In this document: one piece after another, positions 1-8,855 of the stretch | How positions within the stretch are numbered: the stretch's first letter is position 1 | Layout: each line of letters opens with the position of its first letter | From: Gemmatimonadota bacterium | GTDB lineage: Bacteria; JAAXHH01 | Length of the DNA: 64,000 nucleotides | Reading direction: 5' to 3' | Assembly (NCBI GenBank): GCA_026706345.1 | Contig: JAPOYX010000020.1 | Span: 1 to 64,000, forward strand | Made by a program: the position numbers and the translations under genes | Notes under the pieces: generated by a model | The model's input: only the letters and a program-made list of their open reading frames with translations | Database searches by the model: none | Told to the model about the DNA's origin: nothing

Positions 1-815
1 AAGTCGCGGTCGTCGATGTCGGTCCCGAACCGGTAGTCCGTCCAGACCAGGTCGGTGCTTTTGCCCGTCAGATGGTTCACCATGTCCATCCTGCCGGCCC
101 GCCAGTAACGGTCGAGATACTGCTCGTACTCACCCAGGGTAAGCGTCTTGAGATGGGCGTCCTTGCGGTCGAAGTACTCCACCTTCCAGACGCGGAGTTC
201 CGTCTTGTCGCGCCAGACGAGCTGGCGGCGGTAGACCGATCCTTTTTCCACCGGGACGCGCTCGGTGACCACGCAGTCCAGGCCGTCTCCGCAGGGTTCG
301 TCGCGCAGGTATCGGTAGGTGTATTTCTCCACTTCCTGAACCGTCATATCCTCGTAGGTAAACTCGCTTCCCATGAAGGAACCCGAACGGTTGGACGAAC
401 TGATGCGCTTGACGCGTTTCAGGGCCGGCAGGTAGAGCCACTGATCATCCGGCCGGTCCTTGTGTCCGTGTATGAGCAGGGCGGTGCCCCGGGCGTCACG
501 GGGCTGATCGAACACGAAGAGACTCTTGTTCCCGTCGTCTTCCGCCTCGAGCACCTTCACGCGCACTTCGCGGACACTCTCCTGTCCCTTCTTGTTGCGC
601 AGGACCATGGTCATTCCGGCAGTGAAATTGCCGAAACCCTCGTCCTGCTTTCGCGCGTCGCGGGCGATCTGCAACCCCTTTTCTTCCGCCTGGTCGGCCG
701 GACCGCCTGCCCATGCCTCCCGCGGCGACACTACCGGCAAAACGAACATCGCCAGGAGGCAGAACCGGGCGGCGCGCAGTCCGTACGCCTGTCGGGCTGG
801 TTTGTTGATTATCAT
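1..815 (-). CDS. Outer membrane lipoprotein-sorting protein (LolA-like), 3' end outside the window
   Basis: Partial gene: 271 codons are visible and the C-terminus lies beyond base 1. The ATG at 815-813 overlaps the stop of the upstream exporter gene in an ATGA, so the two are translationally coupled. Residues 1-36 look like a signal peptide (hydrophobic core FCLLAMFVLPVV, cleavage after AWA). The mature part shows the pattern of the LolA/LolB-like 'outer membrane lipoprotein-sorting' family: GFGNFTAGMTMVLRNKKG, RDARGTALL, DDQWLYLPALKRVKRIS and GSFMGSEFTYEDM. Members commonly sit next to an MMPL/RND exporter, as here. I infer a periplasmic carrier of a lipid or lipoprotein passed on by that exporter. 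The cargo cannot be read from sequence. It is too short to have appeared as an intact open frame because it runs off the edge. Confidence 0.88.
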   Translation of the reverse strand, partial: MIINKPARQAYGLRAARFCLLAMFVLPVVSPREAWAGGPADQAEEKGLQIARDARKQDEGFGNFTAGMTMVLRNKKGQESVREVRVKVLEAEDDGNKSLFVFDQPRDARGTALLIHGHKDRPDDQWLYLPALKRVKRISSSNRSGSFMGSEFTYEDMTVQEVEKYTYRYLRDEPCGDGLDCVVTERVPVEKGSVYRRQLVWRDKTELRVWKVEYFDRKDAHLKTLTLGEYEQYLDRYWRAGRMDMVNHLTGKSTDLVWTDYRFGTDIDDRD

Positions 816-3097
816 GATTTTCTCCTGTCTAGCGCCATGAGCAGGGGAGGAAGCAGCAGGAAATCGGCAATGATCGCAAAGGCGATGGTGATGGTGACCA
901 GCAGCCCGAGCGCCCACGACACCTGGAAACCGGAACCCGCGAAGGCCAGGAACCCCGCGGAAAGGACCAGCGTGGTGGTCCACAACGCCTTTCCCACCGA
1001 ATGGAAGGTAACGCGCACTGCTTCTTCCGCCGAAAGACCGTCCTCTTTGCGTGCTCGGAGGTACCTGCTGAGAAAGTGGACCGTATCGTCCACGACGATG
1101 CCGAACGCGACGACGATGACCACCGACGAGGCGATGCCCACTTCGCCGACCAGGTGTCCCCAGAGCCCGAAGCTCATGGCCGCGGGTACGAAATTCGGCA
1201 ACAGGCTGATGAGGCCGAAGCGAAGACTTTTGAAGACCAGGACCAGGATGACCGAGATGAGCGCCATGGCGAACACCGTTCCGCGCAGCATCGACTCGAT
1301 GTTGCGCTGGGAGATGTGGGCGAAGACCACGCTCAGCCCGGTGGCTTCGGTCGCAAGCGCGGGCGCGTTCTCGCGCAGCCAGGCTTCGCCCCGGCCGGCC
1401 AGATCCTGCAGGTCCTGGCTCGACCGGCCGCGAATCACGACCGTCATGCGCGTCGCGGACTTGGAAACGTCGATCCGGTCGTTCAGATCGCTGCCGAAAG
1501 GCAGAGACAATTCGTAGAGCAACAGGTACTGCGATGCGAGATCCTGGGCACCGGGAATCCGGAAGAAGTCCGGGTCGTCGCCGTTCATGTTCTTGTTCAG
1601 CCGCTTCATGATGTCTGAAAAGGCCTGCACGTGGCCCACTTCAGGCTGACTCCGGTTCCACTCCGCGAAAGCCTCCACCTGCCGAAGGTAATCCGGATCG
1701 GTGATCCCGCCTTCTTCCTCCGCGGCCAGCGTATACTCCAGGGACAGCAATCCCGTCAGGTTTTCCATGACGAAATCAGTATCCCGCCGGAACTCGTAGC
1801 GTTCGTCGAAGTAATCCGGCCAGCTGTCCGTCAACTCGTTCCTGGGCACGCCGGTGATCAGGACGACCGTCAATAGCCCCACGGACCAGAGCAGCGGCTT
1901 TCGACGCGAGACGACGAAATCGCCCAGGCGATCGAAGAATACGGGTTGCCGGGAACCACCGGCACGGGCCCGCAGCGGAAGGACCGAAAGCAGCGCGGGC
2001 AGGAGCGTCATGGCGTAGACGAAAGTGATGATCACCCCGAAGGCCACGAAGTTGCCGAGAATGTGAAACGGCGGCGAATCCGAAAAGTTCAGGCTGAGAA
2101 AACCGATCGCGGTCGTGATCGAGGCCAGGAACACCGGATAGGCATTCGTTTTTAAGGATTCAGCGACCGCCTCGTTCCGGTCCACCCCGCGTCTTATCCC
2201 CGAAAGCGTGTGGGTGATGATGTGAACGGCCTGGGCGACGGAAATCGCCATGACGATAATGGGCACCCCTGAATTCACCGGGCTGAAAACCGTATGGAAC
2301 CAGCCGGCGAGCCCCATGGTCGTCGCGATCACGAAGCCTATCATGACGACGATGACGCCCGTTCCCAGAATGGATCTCATGAGTATGGTCGAGGTGATCA
2401 CGATGAGGACGAATACGATGGGCAGCAGGGTTTCCAGATCGTCCCTGGTGGCGTCGGCGAAGGCCCGGTTCATGACCACGTCGCCCGTCAGGTAGAAATC
2501 CACGTCCGGGTTGTCCGCCCGTGCATCTTCCAGCATGATGTCCAGGTAACTGGTGAGCTCGTTGACCGCGAGGTCCGGATCGTCGCCCATTACGAAGTTG
2601 ATCGCCAGCCCGGCCACGCGACCATCGGGAGAAACGAGCCGTCCGACCACTTCCCGGGAACCCAGCGCGATCGCTTCGATTCGAACCAGGTCGGCATCGC
2701 TCAGCGACGAGGCGTCTTCGACGAGCGGCCCGACGATGAGATCGTCTTCCATCGCCTCGCTGTGGAAGTAATTCGTAAGGGAGTTTACCCGGGTGGAATA
2801 AGGAGCGAGCCAGGCGGTTTCGGTGAGTGCTTCGACGACTCCCAGCGCATCGCGGGTGAAGACGGAACCGGCCCGGGGCGCGATGGCGACCAGGGCGGTA
2901 TTGGAGGCGGCGTACGTGTCCTCCAGCGCGTCGAAGGCGGCGAGTTGCGGATTGCCCTCGCCGAACATGACGCGATGCTCGTTGGAGACGGTGATGAACC
3001 GGCCGCCGGCCGCCATGGCGAGCATGAACAGCAAGGTGAGCGAGATGACCAGCCAGCGATGGCGCAGGATTGCGTTGATGTAGTTATCCAAGTGCAA
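812..3097 (-). CDS. RND/MMPL-family exporter
   Basis: A 761-aa inner-membrane transporter of the RND superfamily. It has one N-terminal membrane helix (about 14-32), a large periplasmic loop, a five-helix block (about 225-375), a second periplasmic loop and a second helix block (about 600-755). This is the duplicated half-molecule plan of MMPL proteins (PF03176). The second block keeps the proton-relay type motif GIVVDDTVHFLSRY near residue 668; the first half has a degenerate equivalent (AISVAQAVHIITHTL). The start is TTG, nine bases after the upstream oxygenase-like gene, and the end overlaps the LolA-like gene. The pairing with a LolA-like carrier suggests export of a hydrophobic molecule to the outer membrane. 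Substrate unknown. Confidence 0.9.
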   Translation of the reverse strand: MHLDNYINAILRHRWLVISLTLLFMLAMAAGGRFITVSNEHRVMFGEGNPQLAAFDALEDTYAASNTALVAIAPRAGSVFTRDALGVVEALTETAWLAPYSTRVNSLTNYFHSEAMEDDLIVGPLVEDASSLSDADLVRIEAIALGSREVVGRLVSPDGRVAGLAINFVMGDDPDLAVNELTSYLDIMLEDARADNPDVDFYLTGDVVMNRAFADATRDDLETLLPIVFVLIVITSTILMRSILGTGVIVVMIGFVIATTMGLAGWFHTVFSPVNSGVPIIVMAISVAQAVHIITHTLSGIRRGVDRNEAVAESLKTNAYPVFLASITTAIGFLSLNFSDSPPFHILGNFVAFGVIITFVYAMTLLPALLSVLPLRARAGGSRQPVFFDRLGDFVVSRRKPLLWSVGLLTVVLITGVPRNELTDSWPDYFDERYEFRRDTDFVMENLTGLLSLEYTLAAEEEGGITDPDYLRQVEAFAEWNRSQPEVGHVQAFSDIMKRLNKNMNGDDPDFFRIPGAQDLASQYLLLYELSLPFGSDLNDRIDVSKSATRMTVVIRGRSSQDLQDLAGRGEAWLRENAPALATEATGLSVVFAHISQRNIESMLRGTVFAMALISVILVLVFKSLRFGLISLLPNFVPAAMSFGLWGHLVGEVGIASSVVIVVAFGIVVDDTVHFLSRYLRARKEDGLSAEEAVRVTFHSVGKALWTTTLVLSAGFLAFAGSGFQVSWALGLLVTITIAFAIIADFLLLPPLLMALDRRKS

Positions 3098-3106
3098 TTG
3101 ATCTCG

Positions 3107-4288
3107 CTACCATTTGCTGGATTCGGCGCTGTTGACGTTATCAGGCAGCCGGTAGCTCATGCCGACATCGTCATACGCCGAAAGCTGGAGCATCTGCGAG
3201 AAATTGTCCAGTTTCGTCTGCCGGCCCCTGGTTTTAAGCGCCATGTTCTTTATACGACTGACGCGGTTCTTCATGCGATGGGCGAACAGGACACCGAAGG
3301 TCCTGCTCTTCGGATATCGCAGCGCGTCGGCCAGGTCGTGTCCCAGTAACGCACGGGAGATGTTGTACAGTAGTTTAAGGGCGGCAGCCACTTCATCAGG
3401 GTCCGTGACGTTCAGCAGGGCAGGGCCGGCCTTGATCAGGGCGTTCGCGTTCGCGATCGAGTGCTCGTCGGGAGGGGGTTCGCACGTGAAGCCGATATCG
3501 ATGTTCGTCCGGGCTTCATGTTCGTCCCTCATGAGAATGCTCTCCGGGACGCCCATGACATAGCCGGTGTAGCGAAAGACCTTTACGAAGCTCTCTCTTT
3601 CTTCCGGCGTATAGATGGCGCCCAGCGAGATCGAATGCTTCAGGATCTGCGCGGAGAATATGCTGACCGCCAGGGCTATATGGGCCGCGCTCAGCGGCGT
3701 GCCCCAGGCCTCGGTATCCCATATGTCGGAGTCCTTCAGCAATTGGCGCACCATGGCGTGCACGAAACGAATACGGGCGGAAAGCCGGTAGCCGTCCCCT
3801 TCCCTTCTGAGGCCTCCGGGCAGAAAGATCTCCAGCAGGTGGCGGTTGTTCTGCTTGAACCGGCGGGTAGCCTGGTCGGAATGGACCCGTCCCGTCAGGT
3901 AGAACGACTTGCTGATGAGCGTCGTGAATCCTTCCAGCAGGGCCGCGGTCACGAAGGCCACGAGAATCTCCGGCATGTTCTTGTGGAATCCGATCACGGC
4001 GGGACGAAATTCTTCGAACTGAACCCATTCGGGGATCCTGGAATCAACTTCGCGGAAGTAGCGCTGCAGAGACTCAGGCGCTCCTTTCAAGCTTTCCTCG
4101 TCCTGGTGCAGGCCGGAGTGAATATACCGGTGCATCTCGCCGGGCGGCATGCCTGACAGGTCTTCCATCACGGGATCCAGGTCTTCGTCGCCGATCATGG
4201 TGTGCCTGATGTAATTGTCGGCGAACTTCGTGTTCAGCGACCTGGCCTGCTCATAACCTTTTACATAAGACGAGGGTACTTTGAGCAA
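3107..4288 (-). CDS. MpaB/rubber-oxygenase-type (DUF2236) protein
   Basis: A 393-aa protein resembling the oxygenase MpaB family (DUF2236), whose characterised relatives are heme oxygenases such as latex-clearing protein and fungal MpaB. The recognisable core is the helical stretch RLSARIRFVHAMVRQLL (about 165-182), then WGTPLSAAHIALAVSIFS and the conserved RYTGYVMGVPESIL (about 238-252). His residues in the core helices are candidate heme ligands, but I cannot assign them with certainty. The start is TTG at 4288; the first internal ATG is residue 31, so the N-terminus is uncertain. It is first in an operon with the MMPL exporter and LolA-like carrier, suggesting that it modifies or cleaves the lipid-like molecule those proteins move. 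That role is inference. Confidence 0.72.
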   Translation of the reverse strand: MLKVPSSYVKGYEQARSLNTKFADNYIRHTMIGDEDLDPVMEDLSGMPPGEMHRYIHSGLHQDEESLKGAPESLQRYFREVDSRIPEWVQFEEFRPAVIGFHKNMPEILVAFVTAALLEGFTTLISKSFYLTGRVHSDQATRRFKQNNRHLLEIFLPGGLRREGDGYRLSARIRFVHAMVRQLLKDSDIWDTEAWGTPLSAAHIALAVSIFSAQILKHSISLGAIYTPEERESFVKVFRYTGYVMGVPESILMRDEHEARTNIDIGFTCEPPPDEHSIANANALIKAGPALLNVTDPDEVAAALKLLYNISRALLGHDLADALRYPKSRTFGVLFAHRMKNRVSRIKNMALKTRGRQTKLDNFSQMLQLSAYDDVGMSYRLPDNVNSAESSKW

Positions 4289-4994
4289 GTTTGTCTCTCG
4301 TTTCAGCGATTTTTCATAGGCACAACGAGTTATTGATCTACAGGATAAGGTAAAATCCCACCATGTAATGTCAATATTTTAGATTTAATACGGGTTTCCG
4401 TTCACTTCCCCGACTATTCCAATAAGTCGTCTGAAAACCAACACTCTTGCAATGTAATGCACACGTGTACATTAACGGTTGAGCAAACATCCTGGCAAGC
4501 GCATTCCTTGCATCAGACATACGGCTGATAAAAGCGACCGGAAGGTAGAAGATCTGCAATTCACCTCACTGGTCCGGGAAGTACCGTACTAAAACTTGAA
4601 ACCGGTCCGCCGCGACGAGGCGCCACGGGGCTGTCACCGGTTTGCACTGCGAAGAACAAGCAGCACCCGGGTTACCGGTCTGCCCTTCGATGCATTCAGG
4701 CGTGTACCATCTACCGCCTCAGGAAGCACGGATAGAACCCTGTTTTGTCCACGCCGGTCGTGGATGAAGCAGCGTTCGATTTCAGTGTCCCGAAAGACGA
4801 GTCGATTTCCGGCAACCCTGTTCCGGAACCGGCAGGGCTTCGACATAGCAGTCCTTCTGTCGGGATAGGGCAGTGGGATCTCCATTATCGGACATTCCGA
4901 GACCGGGAATTCCACTATGCCGGTTGCACCTGTTGCGCCTGAGCAGTCCTCTGCATACAGGCGCCTTCAATGGAAAGGTATTCTCGTTGCAATT
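4289..4994. other. Long intergenic region between divergent genes, no supportable gene
   Basis: About 700 bases separate the minus-strand oxygenase operon from the plus-strand sigma-factor gene. The left third (4320-4460) is clearly AT-richer than the flanks. On the minus strand a TTGACA-like box lies at 4374-4369 but its -10 partner is poor. Several 60-93 codon open frames exist on both strands, but none has a recognisable domain, a ribosome binding site or a neighbour that fits. I see promoter space and nothing else I can defend. Confidence 0.5.
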
Positions 4995-5702
4995 ATGAAC
5001 ACGCAATCAAAAAGGCCGGGGGACGTAAATCTGATACACGCTTGTCTGGAGGGTCGATCGGATGCGCAGAGCCAACTCTACGATCTGTATTTTACACCGG
5101 ACAAGCCTGTCCACTTCTGGGTCTACCAGAAAGCCTACTGGATTCCGGCGGGTGAAAAGGAAGATATCCTGAATGATATATACATCGCTGTCATGCAAAG
5201 CCTTCCACAATTCGAATTCCGCAGTGCGCTGAGCACCTATATTACCCGCATTGCGAAGATCAAGTGCCTTGACGCCATGCCTTCGCGCCTCGGCGTCGCA
5301 CGGGGGAGGGGCATCAAATTCGTCGATATCGACTGGTTCGCGTCGAGCAGCGAGTCGGGGCGGCAGCTTGAAGACACCGATCCCAACAACAGGCCGGACC
5401 GGTTTTTCAGGGTGATGGAAGAAGAGGAGCAGGTCTACCTGTTGCATACAGCCCTGAAACACTACACGGGTCCGAAATGCCGGGACGTCCTGAAAATGTA
5501 CGTCAGGGAACTGAAAGGTGAACTGAGCAGGGAGGACATCGCGGAAGTGTTCGGGGTATCTGTGAAACGAATGGGCCAGATGATCTACGACTGCATGTAT
5601 CGACTCAGACGTAAAATGCAGAGTAGATTCAGGGATTACGAACATTTTACAAACTGCGTATGTGAAGGCATTCGACGCCCCAAACCCTATAAAAAGGAGT
5701 AG
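4995..5702 (+). CDS. Sigma-70 family RNA polymerase sigma factor (ECF-like)
   Basis: A 235-aa protein from ATG 4995; an upstream ATG at 4917 would add 26 residues with no sigma-like features. Residues about 8-100 match sigma region 2: a DVNLIHACLEGRSDAQSQL start, aromatic residues, then FRSALSTYITRIAKIKCLD as the core-binding and melting helix. Residues about 165-220 form a region-4 helix-turn-helix with LSREDIAEVFGVSVKRMGQM followed by YDCMYRLRRKM. The linker is acidic. It probably directs transcription of a dedicated stress regulon. The next gene starts two bases after its stop and carries a zinc-binding anti-sigma motif, the usual ECF sigma/anti-sigma arrangement. Confidence 0.82.
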   Translation: MNTQSKRPGDVNLIHACLEGRSDAQSQLYDLYFTPDKPVHFWVYQKAYWIPAGEKEDILNDIYIAVMQSLPQFEFRSALSTYITRIAKIKCLDAMPSRLGVARGRGIKFVDIDWFASSSESGRQLEDTDPNNRPDRFFRVMEEEEQVYLLHTALKHYTGPKCRDVLKMYVRELKGELSREDIAEVFGVSVKRMGQMIYDCMYRLRRKMQSRFRDYEHFTNCVCEGIRRPKPYKKE

Positions 5703-5704
5703 TC

Positions 5705-6391
5705 ATGCATCACCGAGTTGCGGAGCGCGGCAACGTCGGCAGGCTGCCAGATCGTACTCAGATCGCTGACCTCCTGCGCAAATACAGCGGGCCGCTGCTG
5801 TCTTCGTGCCCCTCGTCGGAAACGCTGGTGATCTTCTATGAGGACCCGAAGCAGCTTTCCACCTGCGAGGGAGAGACCCTGAACAGCCATCTGGCGATAT
5901 GTCTCGATTGCCGGGACAAACTACGATGGTTGGAAGAATCCGAGGCGTCGTCCTATCCCGATTCCTTCGCCCGGGTGATCTGGTACGTACTTAGCGTACG
6001 CCATCCGGACGAGGTAGAAGTTTCAAGGTACCCCGCTTCAGACAGGAGTTCAGGCGAACCTGGCCTATACACTTCTCGCGCCGTTCACCCCGATACCACC
6101 ATTACGGCCGCAACCCGAAAAGCTTCGGCACCCTTTTTCGTCAGCGGGGATGGAGCGTTGTGCGGGGAAATCCGACAGGATCGGCATCACCGGATGTACT
6201 TGCGAATGAACCGGATGCCCCGGTCGTTTCAATGGCATGCCCTGCACATTCGAGCGTTGACGTTCGACCGGTGCGTGTTGGTGAGCAGGACCAGGACCAT
6301 ATCGGGACCGAATTTCCGCATCAACCATCCTCCCCGCATTACGCCGGGTGATCTGGACCGGGTTGAGTTGGGACTGGTCCCGTTGCGGTGA
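5705..6391 (+). CDS. Putative zinc-binding anti-sigma factor (ZAS/zf-HC2 type)
   Basis: A 228-aa protein starting two bases after the sigma-factor gene. Residues about 60-70 contain HLAICLDC, the H-x3-C-x2-C signature of zinc anti-sigma domains, preceded by an acidic helical segment. No membrane helix follows, so it would be a soluble sensor rather than the common membrane-spanning form. The C-terminal half is basic and rich in Arg and Met; I do not recognise it and its reading frame may be disturbed. The inferred function is to bind and hold the adjacent sigma factor until a redox or metal signal releases it. Position and the HCC motif are the whole basis for the call. Confidence 0.6.
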   Translation: MHHRVAERGNVGRLPDRTQIADLLRKYSGPLLSSCPSSETLVIFYEDPKQLSTCEGETLNSHLAICLDCRDKLRWLEESEASSYPDSFARVIWYVLSVRHPDEVEVSRYPASDRSSGEPGLYTSRAVHPDTTITAATRKASAPFFVSGDGALCGEIRQDRHHRMYLRMNRMPRSFQWHALHIRALTFDRCVLVSRTRTISGPNFRINHPPRITPGDLDRVELGLVPLR

Positions 6392-6619
6392 GCGGAATTG
6401 GCGTCATTACGATACCGTCGCCTGGCTTCGACAGGCCTTGATGGTCGGGAATCCGGGCATTAAGGTATTGACATTCGGCAGGGGGCAAGTACGTTACGAA
6501 GTGTCCGGACAACGCGTGCGGCTGGATTCGCGAATCCCCGATAACAGGGCGTCTTTCATTATGAAACAGTCTGGCAGGATGATCCCGGCCCTGGCATCGA
6601 TCAAGAAGGAATTGGCCAG

Positions 6620-7792
6620 ATGGAGATGATCAATCCGCGGAGAAAAACCCGGGAGGTCCGCGTCGGCAACGTCACGATCGGCGGTGGGCATCCCATCGTC
6701 GTGCAGTCGATGATTACGGAAAACACCCGGGACGTTGAAGCCTGCGTGGACGCAATCATCCGATTACATGAACTGGGATGCGAAGTCGTACGCGTAACCA
6801 CGCCCACGCTGGCGGACGCGCACAGTCTTCGGGAAATCAAGCATACCCTGGTGCTGAATGGGGTGGACGTTCCCCTGGTAGCGGATGTACATCACCAAGG
6901 TACCCGGATAGCCGAGGAAGTCGCCAGGTCGGTCGATAAAGTACGTATCAACCCGGGCCTGTTCGTATTCCAGCGGCTGTCCGATGCCATCGAATACACG
7001 CCGGAGGAATTCGATGCCGCAAGACGGAAAGTGGAGGAAGACCTCGCTCCCGTGATCGGGGTCTGTCGCGAGCGGGACATCGCGATGCGTATCGGCGTGA
7101 ACCACGGCTCCCTCTCGGACCGCATGACCGTGACTTACGGAGACACACCGCTGGGCATGGTGGAATCCGCGCTGGAGTTCATTCGCGTATGCGAAGCCCA
7201 CGACTACCGGAATCTGATCGTTTCGCTCAAGGCGTCCCGCGTGCCGGTCATGATACAGGCCAACCGGCTCATGGCCAGCCGCATGGACGAAGAAGGCATG
7301 GACTACCCGCTGCATCTGGGCGTCACCGAGGCCGGCGACGGCGAGTACGCCCGGATCAAGTCGACCTCTGGAATCGGCACCCTGCTGGCCGAGGGGCTGG
7401 GGGACACCATCCGGGTATCCCTCGCGGAGGACCCGGCGAACGAAATCCCCGTCTGTTACGATATCCTGCAGGCGCTGGGCCTGCGCCGGACCAAGGTGGA
7501 GTTTATCGCCTGTCCCTCCTGCGGACGTACCAAGTTCAACCTGGAAAACGTGCTGGCGGAGGTCAAGTCGGCCACTGACCATCTCGCGGGCCTGGACATT
7601 GCCGTCATGGGATGCATCGTCAACGGTCCCGGGGAGATGGCCGATGCGGATTACGGGTATGTCGGCCGCGCGAACGGAATCATATCGCTTTACCGGGGGC
7701 GTGAGTGCGTGAAGATGAGCGTGCCGCAGGAACGTGGGGTCGAGGAACTGGTCGGCCTGATCAAGGCGGACGGCCGCTGGGTCGATCCCTAG
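6620..7792 (+). CDS. ispG: 4-hydroxy-3-methylbut-2-en-1-yl diphosphate synthase IspG
   Basis: A 390-aa enzyme of the methylerythritol phosphate isoprenoid pathway. It converts 2-C-methyl-D-erythritol 2,4-cyclodiphosphate to HMBPP with a 4Fe-4S cluster. The N-terminal TIM barrel begins with [18 protein letters not shown], followed by VPLVADVHH and KVRINPGL. The C-terminal ferredoxin-like domain carries the cluster ligands Cys298 and Cys301 (CPSCGRT), Cys332, and Glu339 in NGPGEM. This is the compact bacterial form without the plant-type insert. The ATG at 6620 precedes [14 protein letters not shown]; a second Met two codons later is equally possible. Its 3' end overlaps the convergent gene by four bases. 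Confidence 0.96.
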   Translation: MEMINPRRKTREVRVGNVTIGGGHPIVVQSMITENTRDVEACVDAIIRLHELGCEVVRVTTPTLADAHSLREIKHTLVLNGVDVPLVADVHHQGTRIAEEVARSVDKVRINPGLFVFQRLSDAIEYTPEEFDAARRKVEEDLAPVIGVCRERDIAMRIGVNHGSLSDRMTVTYGDTPLGMVESALEFIRVCEAHDYRNLIVSLKASRVPVMIQANRLMASRMDEEGMDYPLHLGVTEAGDGEYARIKSTSGIGTLLAEGLGDTIRVSLAEDPANEIPVCYDILQALGLRRTKVEFIACPSCGRTKFNLENVLAEVKSATDHLAGLDIAVMGCIVNGPGEMADADYGYVGRANGIISLYRGRECVKMSVPQERGVEELVGLIKADGRWVDP

Positions 7793-8619
7793 CCTTTTGG
7801 CTTTGGCGCGTCGCGGTTCAGCATCCGCAGCATTTCGTCCAGTTCGAACACGAACCCGAAAGCCAGCGCGACCCGCCATAACGCGAGTTCCTTTCCCGCT
7901 TCCGTCCCTGCGGTTTCCCTGTTTTCCACCGCGGTCACGGCCTGGCGGATTGTGGAACAGATCACGCCGTAACGTCGCATGTCCAGCATACCCCCCGGCG
8001 ACATGAGCAGGCACCAGTTGATGGCGAATCCCATGTAGATCAGATGGTTTATGCCGTGGCCCCGGCACAGGGCGGCCAACTGCCGGCCGTTTTCCGCGAC
8101 ACCCTCCTCCGGCCCGGGCCGGGCCTGGGGAGCGACATCGACCTGGGCAAATCCCCGATCGATGTCGCCCGTGTTGTGTCCGCCGGGGAAAACTTTCTCG
8201 GCGCGGAACCTGTTCAGCTCTTCGTAGACCGGATCACCTGCGATCGGCTCCACCGGGTCGGGTTCCGGGCCGGCCAGTTTCACCGCACGCCGGTATCCGG
8301 GGTGATCCCAGTGGTACGATCCCCCGCCCACCACGTGGAACAGCTCCATTTCACTCGATCGGATTGCCTGGAGCAACGGGGGGAATACCACCCGGCATAT
8401 CTCGTCCGCCCTGGCGAAATACTCGACGGCCCGGTGCCACCCCGCGTATTCCGCCCGGTTTCCCGTGTCCCAGGCGTGCATGACGACAAACGCGGTATGC
8501 GCGGTGTCGATGGTTATTTCCGATCGTTGCCAGCCCCCGTATCCCTGCCCAGGGGCCTTGAGCGAGAAATCGGCGTCGAATTGCTGGTAATACCCTGCGG
8601 ATATCGTAACTCTGGCCAT
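7789..8619 (-). CDS. Isochorismatase-fold cysteine hydrolase homologue with altered catalytic Asp
   Basis: A 276-aa protein with the isochorismatase-like alpha/beta fold. The nucleophile region is present ([11 protein letters not shown] near residue 195). The usual N-terminal catalytic Asp, found as DLWN in the homologue at 11003-11812, reads MHAWDTGN here. It also carries a long central insertion with His, Pro and Gly ([15 protein letters not shown]). It may be a diverged hydrolase or a non-catalytic relative; substrate unknown. It is convergent with ispG and overlaps its last four bases. The two isochorismatase-fold proteins of the window share the FAxNWC block, so they are probably distant paralogues. 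Confidence 0.75.
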   Translation of the reverse strand: MARVTISAGYYQQFDADFSLKAPGQGYGGWQRSEITIDTAHTAFVVMHAWDTGNRAEYAGWHRAVEYFARADEICRVVFPPLLQAIRSSEMELFHVVGGGSYHWDHPGYRRAVKLAGPEPDPVEPIAGDPVYEELNRFRAEKVFPGGHNTGDIDRGFAQVDVAPQARPGPEEGVAENGRQLAALCRGHGINHLIYMGFAINWCLLMSPGGMLDMRRYGVICSTIRQAVTAVENRETAGTEAGKELALWRVALAFGFVFELDEMLRMLNRDAPKPKG

Positions 8620-8756
8620 GGATCGACTACGCGGGCGCGTCTCCTTTTTCGGGGTCTGTCATGGAATTCATAGTTATGGGCGTCGCGGTGCGGTCTGCGC
8701 CAAGGCCGGATAGATCGTCCTGTGCTGGAATCCGGGCCGGCTGAAACCGAATATGG

Positions 8757-8785
8757 TTGACCCAATTGCCTCGAATCGTTAAGTT
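8757..8785 (+). promoter_or_regulatory. Candidate sigma-70 promoter of citrate synthase
   Basis: TTGACC at 8757-8762, a 17-base spacer, then TAAGTT at 8780-8785, about 70 bases before the citrate synthase ATG. The -35 is one base off consensus; the -10 is mediocre. It lies in an otherwise empty 236-base gap. Confidence 0.42.
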
Positions 8786-8855
8786 GTTGCTTTCACGCCG
8801 CACAAATCCCCGGTGTCTAAGCTTTTCTCAGCCCGCTATCAGGAGGTTGTACTGA

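Noticed and set aside
4371-4559. 62-codon minus-strand ORF in the AT-rich gap
   Set aside because: No ribosome site, no domain, and rich in codons expected from random AT-rich DNA.
5007-5645. 212-codon ORF antisense to the sigma factor
   Set aside because: Fully contained opposite a gene with clear region 2 and region 4 motifs.
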